This document shows positions 12,371 to 24,645 of a DNA stretch of 64,000 nucleotides, piece by piece. Positions within the stretch are counted from its first letter, which is position 1. Each line of letters begins with the position of its first letter. The stretch spans positions 44,513,116-44,577,115 of the forward strand of contig NC_088301.1 in NCBI RefSeq assembly GCF_032854445.1, in the 5' to 3' direction. The DNA is from Liolophura sinensis. Taxonomy: Eukaryota > Mollusca > Polyplacophora > Chitonida > Chitonidae. The notes under the pieces are model-generated. The model was not told the DNA's origin. It did not search any database and worked only from the letters and a program-made list of their open reading frames with translations. The translations under genes and the position numbers were made by a program.

Positions 12371-14166
12371 TCAGCGATTAGGTATCATGCCGTTCTTTTC
12401 ATTTGACCCACAGCCTGTATGTAGTGTTTTGAAAAGTTATTTTTTAACGTTTCCGGAGACTATGTGGCTGCCTTGAAATTAGCTTTAATACAAAGCCAAT
12501 CCAATTGTCTAATATTAACACTACTAACAAAGTAAGGTAAGGAAAATGGGGATAAATTTTTAAAGGCATACATGGTGTGTATCAATATAATTATAGACGT
12601 ACAACACAGAAAGTAAAAGCTGAGTAGCGACCACATCGTGATAGCTGGAAAATGGAGAAATACAGCCTTTTGTCAGTTCACCTCAGTCAGGGTTTTATTC
12701 TAACTGTTCATGTAAGTATGTAAAGAGTAGCAAGTTACACACTACCTATAGCACCATGGCTTAAGCTGAATTAGGCAAATGTGGTGATGTTACTTGCAAT
12801 TTATTAGACGTCACTGGTCTAGAAATAGTCATCGCTGTTCTTTGGACCTGTCCGAACTGGTCAGTGCTGTTCTTTTAACCTTTAAACGTTGCACTGGTCC
12901 AACACATGCAACCATATACCATGTCTTTTATAACGCTGTCCACGTTCTGTTTTTCTAGATAAATACATCATCTTTGTAAGTAGTTCATCCATGCAAGCTA
13001 TAGCCTCATTTCTTTAATGATGAGCAACACGGTTTTAATTAGCGGTGGATTCGAGAATTAGGTTTCGTCTTGTCGTTCCGACAGGAAACATCCTTTACCA
13101 TTCAGGATTTGTCGCCACTAACCAACAGATGATTCGACTTTATTCTAGTCACTTTACCATTGAGTAGATCCCCTTGCAAATTACAACTCGTCACTTGTCA
13201 GTCAAAGTGTAGTGTTAGATTCATTAACCATGTGATCTATGTGTCTGTCCGGCATGTACGGCGTGCTTCTAAAGCTAGTGTAACTTGACTATGAAGCTTC
13301 GTTGCGGAATGTTGGATTTCATTGACTGCGTTTGCTTGGTATACAACATAACACCTCTTTATCAACAGACCTGCATGGCATATCATCCTTCAGAATATTA
13401 CATTGCATTGCAAAACGTCCTGAAAAAATGTTTATTAACCTATATTTATGCGTCAATTTTGCCTCTTCTCTTTCCTTTTGTGAATATAATTGTCCCACGA
13501 AGTCTGTGAATTACCGGGTGAGGGGAAATAATGCAGAACTGTATAACAAACTGTCTGAAGCAATGGAACTACATAGTACACAGTTCTACAATATTAGGCT
13601 CTTCGAACAAATATGGTTCATTAAAATTCATAAACTCAATGAAAAACTCCTACACCGAAAGCTTTAGCCATGGTCACTGCTTGGAAACAATCATCCGCTG
13701 TTCACACGAGACAAACACTCGCAATATATTTGCCATTTGTGCCTAAATCTTGATCGTACTTAATATATCGTAACACAACGATTTCTCACTTCGGCTACCA
13801 ATCAACTTTTCTGTATTTACCAGTAATAGCTCAAATTCCTGCCTTTCAGTAAATATCAGTATACTACTATTCTATATTTATATTGTTAAAACTGATTCTA
13901 TTATGTTTGAAAAAAATATATAATGCGACTCGCTCTTTAGATTTTAAGAGCTTAATTTCCGATTTTGAACGATAACTCTTGTACAGACAACTCTGGTATT
14001 TTATGAAAAGTCATCATTATTTTTGGATGTTCTAAAAATACAGCCAAAATGCAATTGGATTTGCGCTGATGGAATGTTTTGCCAAAAATGTCCAGCTTAG
14101 CCTCTTTAAACCTAAATCTGGATAATATGGCGGCTAGTGCATCGAGAGGTACCTCGCATGGGATAG
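12371..14166. other. Non-coding stretch
   Basis: Nothing supported. Overlapping + strand ORFs at 13285-13509, 13332-13667 and 13531-13746 occupy three different frames and share no motif with known proteins. They look like chance openings. Confidence 0.5.
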
Positions 14167-14414
14167 GGCTCCGTGGCTCAGTTGGTTAGCATCCTAGCGC
14201 GGCGTACTGACCCATGAGCCTCTCACCAACGCGGTCGCTGTGAGTTCAAGTCCATCTCATGCTGGCTTCCTCTCCGGCCGTACGTTGGATGGTCTGCCAG
14301 CAACCTGCGGATGGTCGTGGGTTTCCACCCACCTTAATGCTGGCCGCCGTAGTATAACTGAAATATTCTTGAGTACGGCGTAAAACACCAATCAAATAAA
14401 TAAATAAATAAAAT
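14167..14414 (+). mobile_element. tRNA-derived SINE, nearly full length
   Basis: A non-autonomous retroposon. It opens with a tRNA-like head: A box TGGCTCAGTTGG at 14174-14185 and B box GAGTTCAAGTCC at 14242-14253, the RNA polymerase III promoter elements. The SINE body follows ('tcatgctggcttcctc', then 'ccggccgtacg'). It ends with the 3' hallmark 'cttgagtacggcgtaaaac' plus 'accaatc' and a (AAAT)n/TAAA tail at about 14394-14414. From memory this body and tail are common in mollusc and related genomes; I do not assign a formal family name. The A-to-B spacing is longer than in a true tRNA, so this is not a functional tRNA gene. Minor decay is visible. Mobilisation would need a LINE partner, which is not in this window. 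Confidence 0.85.
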
Positions 14415-14460
14415 AAGAGGTGGGGGTAACCATACCCTAAAATGCGGTCCAAAATTATGT

Positions 14461-14525
14461 GCATGCTTGGGGTTTAACGTCTTATACTTAATAATATTTC
14501 AGTCATATGACGAAAAACGGTTCAA
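14461..14525 (+). mobile_element. Probable second repeat fragment beside the SINE
   Basis: The segment 'ggggtttaacgtcttatact' followed by 'taataatatttcagtcatat' and 'gacg' resembles another interspersed repeat often seen in mollusc genomes. It lies only about 45 bases after the SINE tail. It is a short, truncated fragment with no visible ends. The identification rests on memory of the motif only. Confidence 0.45.
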
Positions 14526-17095
14526 GCTATGGTTTTAATGAAAACAGGTCTTTTTTTTTAAATGATTGCCTCGAACTTTTCCTCTGTAATGTTCTTCCAA
14601 CGGCGAACCTTACTAAGTTACTTGTCCAGTTTCGCTAGCCATCACATCGTCGCTTTCCTTCCGTTAGCATATAAGCAGAACTACATTAGGTACAGCTCCA
14701 GAGATGTCGATGATATAATTTGCTCTTAGACCCTTCTACCTTCCTTCTTACAAGCCCCGGATGGTTATTTCAATTCCTGTCTTAAATTTATACTAGGATG
14801 GCGGAGTTTCATATGCCATCAGGACCCATAACTGTGATGAATGGCTGTTGCGTCAGCGAGGGCCGTGTGATTTCGGGGCTGGTGTGCCTTCTAGTGGAAT
14901 ATACAATATACGTGAGATTCACCTGCATACATTAAATGGTTGCCCCTGTGTCTAAAATGCGATAAAGTATAGAGTGAGGAGTTGACATAACCAAATTAAG
15001 GCTACCACTACCATCCAAACATCTCATTCGCGGATCGAGTGGAGTATTATACGGGGGGTTTCCGAATACTACAGCACCACAGGCGAGGGTCAGTATCACA
15101 TCAGTTGATATTCAAAATATACCCCCCCCCCCACCACACACACACCACTAGAGATTTCTTGCGGATAAAAATACATGTACTACAGTTTAATGCTACATTG
15201 TTCAAAGTTGTGCATTTTTTTCATTTTATCCCTTGATCCCTTTAAATCCGCCAGTGCATTTCCGGTCTAATTTGAATAAGGGGAGGCATATGCCTACATA
15301 TTCCTCCCCTGCCTTCGAGACCTCCCCTGTACCTTGTTACTGATCTACTCTTATTCGTGTCTAATTACATTATCCGATAAAGGTGACAGATGAACTCATT
15401 GCCATTATTAGGATGAGCAGCTCTTAATTCATGGTTTTCCAATGAACACTTCTAGGTAGGCGACCCGGCGAAGCTCCTCTATAATGATGTTTTAAGTACG
15501 TCTATGTCATACAAGTCTGTAAGATTCTGAGAAGTGGTAGTCATCTGGCCGGTAGGCCTACCTTATCGATACGCGGAGCGCCATCTATGTTGCCGTAAGA
15601 TGAAATTTCCATTCAGTGACCCTGCACTTCCTCTAAGCCACCTTCCATTCGTATTTACTTTGAATGATTAGTAAAACTGTTTGACAACATACATGTAGAT
15701 TTCCCGTGAACATATAAACCTTTTATAGGTTTTTGGTTAAAAGGAATGAAAAGCTAACTCTAATACGAGTGCCTATGTTCCTCGTCAATCTTGAAGTCCC
15801 ACATATTTTTTCAAAAACGAGCCAAAATGCACGACATGTTCCTTCCAAAAGTAGACTAAAATAGACCTACCTTTCCAAGACATGATATTAGGGATCGTCA
15901 AAACATTTTGTCAGAAAGCCTATTGCCATCAAAAAGAAGGAATTGAAGGAATAGTTTCCAATATCGGGCACAGTCAAATAAAAGTACTATTTATTAACAA
16001 CAATCACTACCCTATGTTCTAGGCCTACAATCCCTGTAAGGCAGTTGCATTCCTTATAATACAGAGCGTGCAGGAACGTGAACATATTCATGAGAAGTTC
16101 TGTTGGTTTTTTACCTCTCTTTCGAGATAAATATTTCTCCATACCTTAGTGGTAGGTTTTCAAGTTTGCCCCTAATTAAAGTTGTCCTACTAGCCCATTC
16201 ATAATAAAAACAAGAATATGTATATTAATAACAACTTCCAAATGAAATCCATTATAAAATAGTAATAAATAATTTCAATCCAATTTGTCACTGTAGATGC
16301 ACTCAATGATAAGCAGATTAGTGCTGTGTACATCAGTAAGAGAGTGATTTATGGCGGCGACTTGACGCATTATGCGTGGTTTTAGGTAAGATTGAAACAT
16401 TATCTGCTTGTGTATTCAGGTATTGTTCCTAATGGGTTTTGATGACAGGACTACGTAAAATAGAAAGCATTACATTTTACACTTGCTCATGACATAGCAT
16501 TAGGAACAGATAGGCCTACGTGAAATCCTCAAGGACATAGGCCTACGAAGCACATAAAGTGCTAACGGTGGTGATCAATTATCCAACATATGAAAAATGG
16601 CTCATATGAAAATATTCCCTATTGTCCATGTACAGGTACGCCTACAAACATATTTGCTGCTATACATGACTTCACTTGTAACTATGCTTATTTCAGACTC
16701 ATGCTCTAAACAGTTACATTTATATTTCATTAAGCGTGATCACACAACGATAACTTTAATATCTGCTGCAGCCTGGGTTTTTGCGTCCAGTGGAATTTCA
16801 TTCGTAATCTAAGTTTTTTCTCCAGCTGAGCTACTTGTTCTCCGCATTAATTTACGTCTTTTTTTTTAAACGACTCAGGGGCAATTAATTTTGTTAGTTG
16901 AACCGTAATAGTTTAAAAACTGCATACTGCATCGTATAGAGTGTAATGAGTTACACATTTTAAAGTATCGAATTTGACAACACGCCAGTAAAGTTTTAAC
17001 TGCACCCATCTGTTCTAAGTGACATGGAAAATATACAGCCATGCCCTCTGCGTCTAAGGGTCATTGGGTGCATTGGCAAAAACGTGTTGGAAGAT
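14526..17095. other. Non-coding stretch with a C-tract and a CTCF-like core
   Basis: No gene is supported. A C12-type homopolymer followed by a short CA-rich stretch lies at about 15122-15149. A GC-balanced pocket at about 15540-15610 contains a perfect palindrome (GGTAGGCCTACC, about 15551-15562) and a CTCF-like core. Other sequence is AT-rich and unremarkable; ORF 16597-16812 has no recognisable motif. Confidence 0.5.
15577..15588 (-). promoter_or_regulatory. CTCF-like core motif, minus strand
   Basis: On the minus strand the site reads ATAGATGGCGCT, matching the AGATGGCGCT half of the CTCF core; upstream consensus positions match poorly. The 11-mer gcgccatctat recurs exactly at 35682-35692. 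This is a motif match only, with unknown occupancy. Confidence 0.25.
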
Positions 17096-17440
17096 GTGTG
17101 AGACAATTAATTCAGGGCTCAGTATAAATAGTATAAGACTCGAAAAGAAATCATGTACTTTAGGACCACCCTAAATTAAACTCATCTGCAGCTGCACATG
17201 CAAATGCTAGCTTGCATACTCTCCTATGGAGTTTAAACGCAAGTAAAAGTTAGCATTTAACCATGATCACGTGTGAGACAATTACTTCAGGGCACAGTCA
17301 ATGGTTTACAAACTCGAAAAGAATGAAAGTATTTGAACACTGTCGTAAATTGAGCTCATCTGCAGTTAACTCTTTTGCACGTGCAAAAGTAACACAAGTT
17401 TTGGTAACACAAGAAGAAGTTAAAATTTAACTATCACAAA
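17096..17440 (+). repeat. Two-copy tandem duplication, period about 175 bp
   Basis: Copy 1 starts at 17096 and copy 2 at 17271, both with 'gtgtgagacaatta' then 'ttcagggc', followed by 'actcgaaaagaa', then 'ctcatctgcagt' or 'ctcatctgcagc', and later a 'taaaagttagcatttaac' or 'gttaaaatttaac' block in the same order. Substitutions and small indels are frequent, so the duplication is old. Both copies lack any open frame of note. Confidence 0.75.
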
Positions 17441-17657
17441 GAAGAAATACTAAACTCTCAAAGCAATACATCACGTTTTGTCTTAATTAAGGCCACAGTT
17501 CTTCGTGATTATCCACATAGCATTTATCATATGATTTCAGCGTTTTTCTATGATGTTTAATTGATGGACACCAAATCAGCCCAGATCTATAGTGACGCCA
17601 TAGCCTTAATATGATGATTTGGTTAGTTGAGCCAAGCAATTTCCTCTGTCGCTCTTA

Positions 17658-17824
17658 GTCCAGCTCATCCTGGCTTCTGCGGCGGTACATGAGAAGGTCT
17701 GTCAGCAGTCTGTAGATAGTGGTTTCCACCGGGCTCTGTCCGGTTTCCTCCCACCCTTATGTTGGCCGACGTCGTATAAATGAAATATTTTTGAGTATGG
17801 CGTACAACACCAATCAAATAAAAA
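17658..17824 (+). mobile_element. 5'-truncated SINE
   Basis: Same family as the copy at 14167-14414. It begins inside the body ('gtccagctcatcctggcttc'), runs through 'ggctctgtccggtttcctcc' and 'gtcgtataaatgaaatattt', and ends with 'gagtatggcgtacaacacc' plus 'aatcaaataaaa'. The tRNA-like head is missing, and the sequence carries more substitutions than the 14-kb copy. Two apparent minus-strand ORFs (17665-17943, 17702-18121) run across it and are artefacts. Confidence 0.8.
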
Positions 17825-20626
17825 TGCTTTCCTATAACCATCAGTGACGCCATGCAGAGAGGCACAGACGATGCTCCGTGCACGAAACCCAGAAGGGTTT
17901 TTAAACTCAACCTCTTTTTTTGTACTATCCAGAACAAATACACAGAACATTAATCTCCACATTAAATGTATCGCGCGGCAATGACATGATGATGCGAAGC
18001 GATGGCATGATGCTAGCGTCGTGTCATCACTTCGTGCCATTTTACCACCGCTTCTCGCCATCGTGCAACCACCGGGCGATGGTACGTTGATGGTCTTACT
18101 CTCTTTCCATAAATTCCGCATTACACGAGGCTATATAGGAGAAGTATATGTATTACCTTCAATAGAATTGCCAGGGTCGTAATATAAACACGGACTGGAT
18201 CTATACAGCTAAAGTATTCTTTGCGTCTTCCCGGTACCATTGCAATCAGTTTCTCTTCACATAAATACGTTCCAGTTTTGTTTTTTTTTTAAATTCTTTA
18301 GTGGTTTATGTTGAACGTTGTTCTGAAGACTCGCATTGCTATTATTCACTTGGAACATTCGTTGATACTGACGATTGGTATATACGAATATCTATTCTGA
18401 CGCATGGTCGTTTATAGATTCATTCGAAGACATTCCATTATACAACTGACATACGGAACGGGTCGTGGTCCAGTGGTAGGATACTCAAATTCAATGAGGT
18501 TCAGGTCCATTTATGACCTCATTGTTTATGGGGCTTCGTGGAAATAAATGCTGTCATCAGCGTTCTTGTATAGTACCGTATGCACAGGCTCATGTCCGTT
18601 GAAAGCAACAAGTCTTAATAATTTGCTGGAAAGGGATGTACGTCACATGTGGGTACTGTTCGATTTCTTATCTCCAAAACAGCTCTTTAGCTGAAGCAAC
18701 TGTCAGACAAACAGGACTGACAAAAAAAAATCATGCAATATTGGGATTACCAGTCATTTTTGGTCGAAATTGTTTTAACTGATCTAAATGCATTTTGCTT
18801 ATATCTCTTTCGCGCAACAGTAATGCTTTAATTTTGTATCACAGATATTTGAATTCTGGTATGTCCTTTTGTGAATGGCGCTTTTTACTAGTATAAATGC
18901 CAATTTGGACGCCTATACTTTACAGAATTTATGATAGGAATTTAAGGAAACGTAAATAAGCAAAGTGTAACCCTTAATTATACGCTCATAAACCGTCATT
19001 ATGTGCACATGAAATAGTTCAAACCCAGTAATTCACCGACAGATGTGACCTAACGTCAAATTGTGCGGTATCTTTTTGTATCTTATTTATTAAATGCAAA
19101 TGATATCAGATCAAATACCATAAATGTCAAACATACAGGTCCACGCATGCATGCGCTATTATCCTAATAGTGTAGTGTTTATGGCAATACAGCCGTTGCC
19201 TATGTAAACATTTGTTTGACAACTTTTTATTTTTGAAGTGAAATGTGGATATATATGTTCATGGTCTGCTTAAAAGAAGATCAATCATTTTATTTATTCA
19301 TTCATTTCTGGCAAACCTATGGTGTTGTTTGCAAGAAATCTTGCAACCTTGATAAGAACATTTATTAATTATATACACTGTTCTTTCACACATCATATTT
19401 GTTAAGGGCTACGAATAGTATGGTTTAAAGGAAATTGAAAGATATGCCCAAAACAATTTAATTTTTTTCATTTTTGAAGCATATTTTATATTTCTTAATA
19501 ACCCTCTGTTACATATATATTTTCCGTCAATGGTCGGAAATATTAGGAAATGGCATCATCGATGGGAACGCGGAACCGGTAATTCAGTCTCTTCTCCCCA
19601 CACCTCCAAACAAAGTTGTTTTTACAGCGTTGGCGACACCGCAGCAGCGTAACTAATATCCGCACTGACACCTGTGCGGACAAATGGAAAGCTGTAAATT
19701 AGCACATGAATGTGCTTGTCAATCCGGTAAGGTGTTACCAGTTCTCTAATTTATGAAATTATTAAGTAGGAAATTAACTACTTCGGGATCTGCCATGAAA
19801 AAAGTATCAGGGAAACGTAACCATGATGGTGTATCACTGCTGGAAAGATTTTACTGGCACTGTTTGTTGAAAAAAATAATTGTGACTCACCTACATTGTT
19901 GATCTGAATTTCCAAGGAAGCTGCATTTTGTATAAATTGCATAAATCAAACACTTACTCATGACGTTGCCTCATGTGTCACCGACGCCAGTTTCATGTCA
20001 TAAACAAGCGATGAGTGGGCGGACGTTTTGCTATATATACAACATTCCAGTCGCAATAGTCTTCTTGGTCGCTGTTGACAACACGTTTTGGACATCAAAA
20101 TATTTGCGTCACTTGTAATTAAATCTATATACTTATAATTTAGCTGTATGTATATGTGATGCAGAGAAATAGTCTGCATTGACATGCTTGCCAGAGATAG
20201 AACTTGATGCATTCATGTTAAAGAAACACGTATAGGTCAGTTATACATTTTAAATGTAGTCACTGGCTCCATATGATGTTTGTGAATCTGTTAGAATTTA
20301 CTTCACCTTGTTTGAATTTATTTCAATAAATTTTATTTATTTTTGAGTTTTTTATGTATACAATGATGCTCTACTAAAAAGGCACTTTTAACAAGCCCTA
20401 AAACTCGACGCACCCTAAAAAACTAGACGTCGCTTCAGGTTTTTTATTTGGAGAGGGGGGAGGCAGTGGTTGCGGATGTTATTTGTCTTTAGGTTGCATG
20501 GTTCATGTACCTAAATATAAGTACATGCAAAATGTATTTAGGATGCAAGTCAGTTCATATCTTGTACAACTGCAGGCACACGTGCATTTTTGATCGGATT
20601 TTGATATTCAGACATAAGCCAGATAA
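17825..20626. other. Non-coding stretch
   Basis: No gene is supported. A pol-III-like pair lies at 18466-18508: TGGTCCAGTGG (A box) and GGTTCAGGTCC (B box, one mismatch to consensus). The spacing is only about 32 bases and no cloverleaf can be drawn, so it may be a degraded SINE head. The rest is AT-rich and featureless to me. Confidence 0.45.
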
Positions 20627-20717
20627 TGGTACCTTAAGGCTGAAAGTGTCTAAACTAGGTTATGTTTCATCAAAATAGATGCAAATACATTGAAATATGT
20701 CTGCATATGTACACATT
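20627..20717 (+). repeat. 91-bp direct repeat, left copy
   Basis: Starts 'tggtaccttaaggctgaaag' and ends 'tgcatatgtacacatt'. It is nearly identical (three differences that I can count in 91) to 21095-21185. The high identity implies a recent duplication, conversion, or a misassembly around the (AT)n tract that abuts the right copy. Confidence 0.92.
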
Positions 20718-21023
20718 TTGTACTTGTTAGGATTAAAATACATTTCGGCTACGAAACCGAAATTTCAAAAAATGCAGGCTAAAAAGTGAAAATTTGCAGT
20801 TATGTTAAAAATTACATACGTGTCAAAGTGTCTTAAATATTAAAAAAATACTTAAAATATGTTCTACAATCTATGTAAATAGTTGATGCATTACACAACT
20901 TTTGCTATACACAATCAAAAGTCATTTAACAGTAAAACCTAAACTTTCTTGTAGATATCAGACTACTTTCTCAAACATGAAATATGTTCTCACTTAGAGA
21001 CGTGTATCAAACTGTACTCCATG

Positions 21024-21027
21024 TATA

Positions 21028-21094
<67 letters not shown>
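21024..21094. repeat. (AT)n microsatellite
   Basis: About 71 bases of alternating A/T with one C interruption near 21046. It directly abuts the right copy of the 91-bp direct repeat. The Tyr-Ile ORF at 20984-21220 is an artefact. Confidence 0.95.
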
Positions 21095-21097
<3 letters not shown>

Positions 21098-21185
21098 TAC
21101 CTTAAAGCTGAAAGTGTCTATACTAGGTTATGTTTCATCAAAATAGATGTAAATACATTGAAATATGTCTGCATATGTACACATT
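21095..21185 (+). repeat. 91-bp direct repeat, right copy
   Basis: About 97% identical to 20627-20717, same orientation, 468 bp downstream. It ends where 'cagtccccgcttc' begins a different unique sequence, whereas the left copy runs into 'ttgtacttgttagg'. No terminal TG..CA pair, target-site duplication or primer-binding site is evident, so I do not call these LTRs. Confidence 0.92.
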
Positions 21186-23680
21186 CAGTCCCCGCTTCAA
21201 GATTTCCTTCCGCAGGCTAAAGCGACCATTCCATGCAATGTGTATACACACTAAACCGTCCCCATCACTAAATCCGGGTCGGTTGTCAACGCAAAATCTG
21301 TTTTAGACATCAACTGTTATACAAAGGAATAAAAATAAGTTAAGTCAGAGATGGTAAAAGAGGTTTTAATACAACATCACTTGTTGCCAACAATGGATGT
21401 GGTGACGCTGAAAGGCAGGGTGACCCTAATGGAGTTTCTTGTGCCCCAAGGTCACGAATTTGCCGTCTGTTTGTTATAAATCAGCTGTTGCATACTGGTA
21501 TGTTTTTCAATCTAGGAAAGGTCAGACAGATTTTACATACGCCACAGACATAATAATCAAACACCCCTGGAAATAAGCCCACGCATATTGAGATTGAAAA
21601 ATTTAGCTGGTAATTTAACAAGACATCTTTTATCAATGTGTGTGTGGTGAGTGAAAGAGATTAGATGGCCTTTCCAAGATCTTAGGTGACCTGGGTCGGG
21701 TATGGCAATAAAAACAGGTCTGTTAAATGGTTTCGTTTGCGTTTAATTTAACTGGCGAGGTCCCACAGCTATGTAATTGTAGCTACTCAGGCACATATGT
21801 AACGAGGTTGAATATACTGAGTGTTATATAGTTTAAGACTTGTGGAAGTATACAGAGATCTGGGTATTTGCCCCAATTTGGAAGCCTATATAGTCTGATT
21901 GACATGCGCCTTATACACACACACCAGTGGTAGATGAAACTTTAACGAAATCTTGAATGAGGCGTTAGTTAAAGATATAGTCTGAATGCTATCCTCTTTT
22001 TCTTTAAATTCAACTATGAATATGTCCGGAAAACCTAAGAAAAGGTGGCAAGAGCTTCGATTTGTAAAGCTAAGCCCTTACAGCCCTTACAGCAACGCAC
22101 AGCCATTTATTTTTTTTTCAGAAACACGAGTGTACTTTCATTTGTCTAAATTCGTCAATGCATGACACATACAACCACATCAGCATGCATGTGTTAGCTT
22201 CTGAGACTGACTTAATACAATTATTTTCAAACTGTGATATACAAAGTGGCATCCAGACAATGTAGAATCTTTGATTTCCTGTATAATTATATAACAATAG
22301 ATGTTCGCAGTGTATACAATGATACAATAAAGAGAAATTATGACATTATAACGACGTAAAGTATATGAATAACATCGTTTGTAAATCTGTCAGCTAACGC
22401 AAGTACTTTTAACGACTTGCGTGGTTTAGTATTATTGTAATGTACTGTAACAAATCGGAAACTCTTTAGTTACTGGACACAACGGACATACGTAGGCCAA
22501 GGGTCCGTCACACAGATATATCTAGTATTTCAATACACAGTGTTTGATATATCGGTTCAGTTGACGTTTAATGGAATTAATTTTAGGCAGACACATGGCT
22601 TAATTTGGTTTTCTATTTTATTGAATTTTATACTCTAGTTCATTGTGGTTAAATTGAATAAATTATTGCGGAAATATCTCACTGATCTGAACTCGTTATC
22701 TCGCTGAAGTCAAACTGATTGACGAACACGATATATGAATTTATCGCATGTGAGGGTAAAACATATGAGCTGCGGTCATCTGATAAACTGTATCTGATCG
22801 TTTTCGTATCAGATAGGTCGCGTGCTGTACCACTAGGCTAGCCACGGCTTCGAATGAGCCGACTCTTACTCCCTGCCATTAAGTACACAGTAATTCATGG
22901 GGCGAGCCACAATTAAGTTAAACGCACGGAAGGACGACTTACAGACTGGGATTCTCGAGAGGCCAACTTTTCACTTTACTCAAATAATGATAAAGAGACA
23001 GAGTATCTAAAAACAACGAGGCACACGACTGAGGGTATCTTTGTCAATTATGATCTAACCAGCTCAGATAACATATACATATATATATAATGTCATATAT
23101 CGTCCAAGTGGCGATTTAAGTGACTTGTGGCAAGCTTACTCGTTACGATTTGCTCGATTGTAGTCCTCTTGACGCCATAGTACGGTAGGAGTAAGCCATT
23201 ATGTTTGACATTCTAAAAAAGGGTACAGTGGGTGCTTCAATCAAAGCGCACACGACCTAAATAATTTGCCCTGTGCAGATAAGCGATAATGAATGTCAAA
23301 GCCAAGTTAACACCCTGCTGGCATTCCGTGTATAACATTTACAAATTTAGTACACATACATTGGCTTAACGGAATTACACTTCCTCGAAAACAGGATTTC
23401 TGCATAAGAATACGGAATCGTTTACAACGGATATGTTTTCAAAAATGTTGTCTGATTAACAGCTAAACCAGGCAAACACCATGGCCAAGTACGCAGTGCG
23501 CATGATTGGTAAGAAGGAAATCCGGGAATCAATCCTTCAGTGCATGGAGTGAGGTCTAAAATTATTATAAGCTGCAGTCTTGGTTCGTTGGCGCTTGGCA
23601 CTCAGTGTTTGAGGCAAGCGATGGTTTGCGTGGCGTTTTCAAATTTAGGGCATATGAATAGTAACATGACATCATAGTTC
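21186..23680. other. Non-coding stretch
   Basis: No supported gene. A minus-strand A-box-like motif (tagcctagtgg on the minus strand, at 22831-22841) occurs without a B box. A short AT run lies near 23078-23090. Otherwise the sequence is ordinary and AT-rich. Confidence 0.5.
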
Positions 23681-24645
23681 ATGTCGACGTACAAGGTCCC
23701 CCACCTTGTTTTTTTAGTCAGGCAGCACTATAAACTCGTAGACACCAGTACTCTGAATGAACTATTTCATAAACACCAGTCCTTTCTCAAACAGAAGAGC
23801 ATATCCGTATCTTTCTGTCACACCGACATACTACGACTTTACTGGATTCCAGAAATGCACAAATCTTTCCAAAAAGCTCGTTTTGTTGTAATTGATAAAA
23901 ATTCTGGCGTTAGCTGTATGTGGATCCTTAAAACTCAGAACGCTTCAGTGAAGAAACAGGCGCTGAATAAATACACCTACAGTAAAAGGACATGTCTACT
24001 TGGGATTTCTCCAAACTACAATTCCTCACACAGATTTTATTAATAGAAATTCATCACTAATTGTATCGGTGTTTAATAAAATTGGTCACTGTTACATTAA
24101 CGTCAGAGACAACATAGCCTTCTTCAGTTCCACCACATACAAGGGTTACCATTCATGGGATTTTTCCATGTTCATCGAGTTGCTTGGGTTTCTCATTAAT
24201 AACATCTATGTGAAATTTGGAAAACCATATATCAACAGTGTATAAGTGTTCAGATAGGCACAAATTGTGCTCCCCTTTTGGCTAACATATATCTGTACGC
24301 ATGCGAATACGACTGTATGCAGAAATTATTAAAGGGTAATCCTCACCAGGCCCGATCTTTCTCATTCACTGAACGGTATATTGATGATCTGTTAGTTTTA
24401 AACAATCCATATTTAGCAAAGGCTGTGAAAGATATATATCCACCTCCACTGGATTTAACAGAAATCACAGACTCTCCAGATAGTAATCTTATCTGGACCT
24501 ATATTTATACAAAGACCAAAACGGTTTCCTCTCTCGCAGACTGTACGACAAGAGGGATAATTTCAATTTTGACATTGTAAATTATCCTTACTTGGATAGC
24601 AATATACCAAAGGGTCCTGCATGTGACATATCTCGCCTTTGTTAG
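23681..24645 (+). pseudogene. Reverse-transcriptase pseudogene (Penelope-like or related retroelement)
   Basis: A decayed retroelement polymerase. The order of motifs in the + strand reading frames is as follows. An upstream YWIPEMHK block lies at 23840-23863 (the 'LPK-HK' type motif that precedes the palm). A motif-A-like TWDFSKL follows, with its Asp codon at 24004-24006. Then come IPHTDFI at about 24018 and SSTTYKGYHSW at about 24128. A motif-B-like GTNCAPLLANIYLY lies at about 24257-24298, and the catalytic motif C YIDD at 24377-24388 (preceded by FTER, followed by LLVLNNP). Downstream are a SYLDLY block at about 24487 and DKRDNFNFDIVNYP at about 24547, with a stop at 24643. The frame changes near 23993, 24017, 24240 and 24486. 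About 35 residues normally present between the upstream block and motif A also appear to be missing. From memory, close relatives of this RT occur in invertebrate genomes; the exact clade is uncertain. No GIY-YIG endonuclease part is visible. It is non-functional. Confidence 0.82.

Noticed and set aside
18466-18508. Possible tRNA gene (A box and B box words)
   Set aside because: Spacing of about 32 bases is too short and no acceptor stem or anticodon arm can be drawn; at most a degraded SINE head.
20627-21185. LTR pair of a small retrotransposon
   Set aside because: The repeats lack TG...CA ends, primer-binding site, polypurine tract and target-site duplication, and the interior holds no coding trace.
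22831-22841. Minus-strand A-box-like motif suggesting a tRNA or SINE head
   Set aside because: No B box at a suitable distance and no SINE body beside it.
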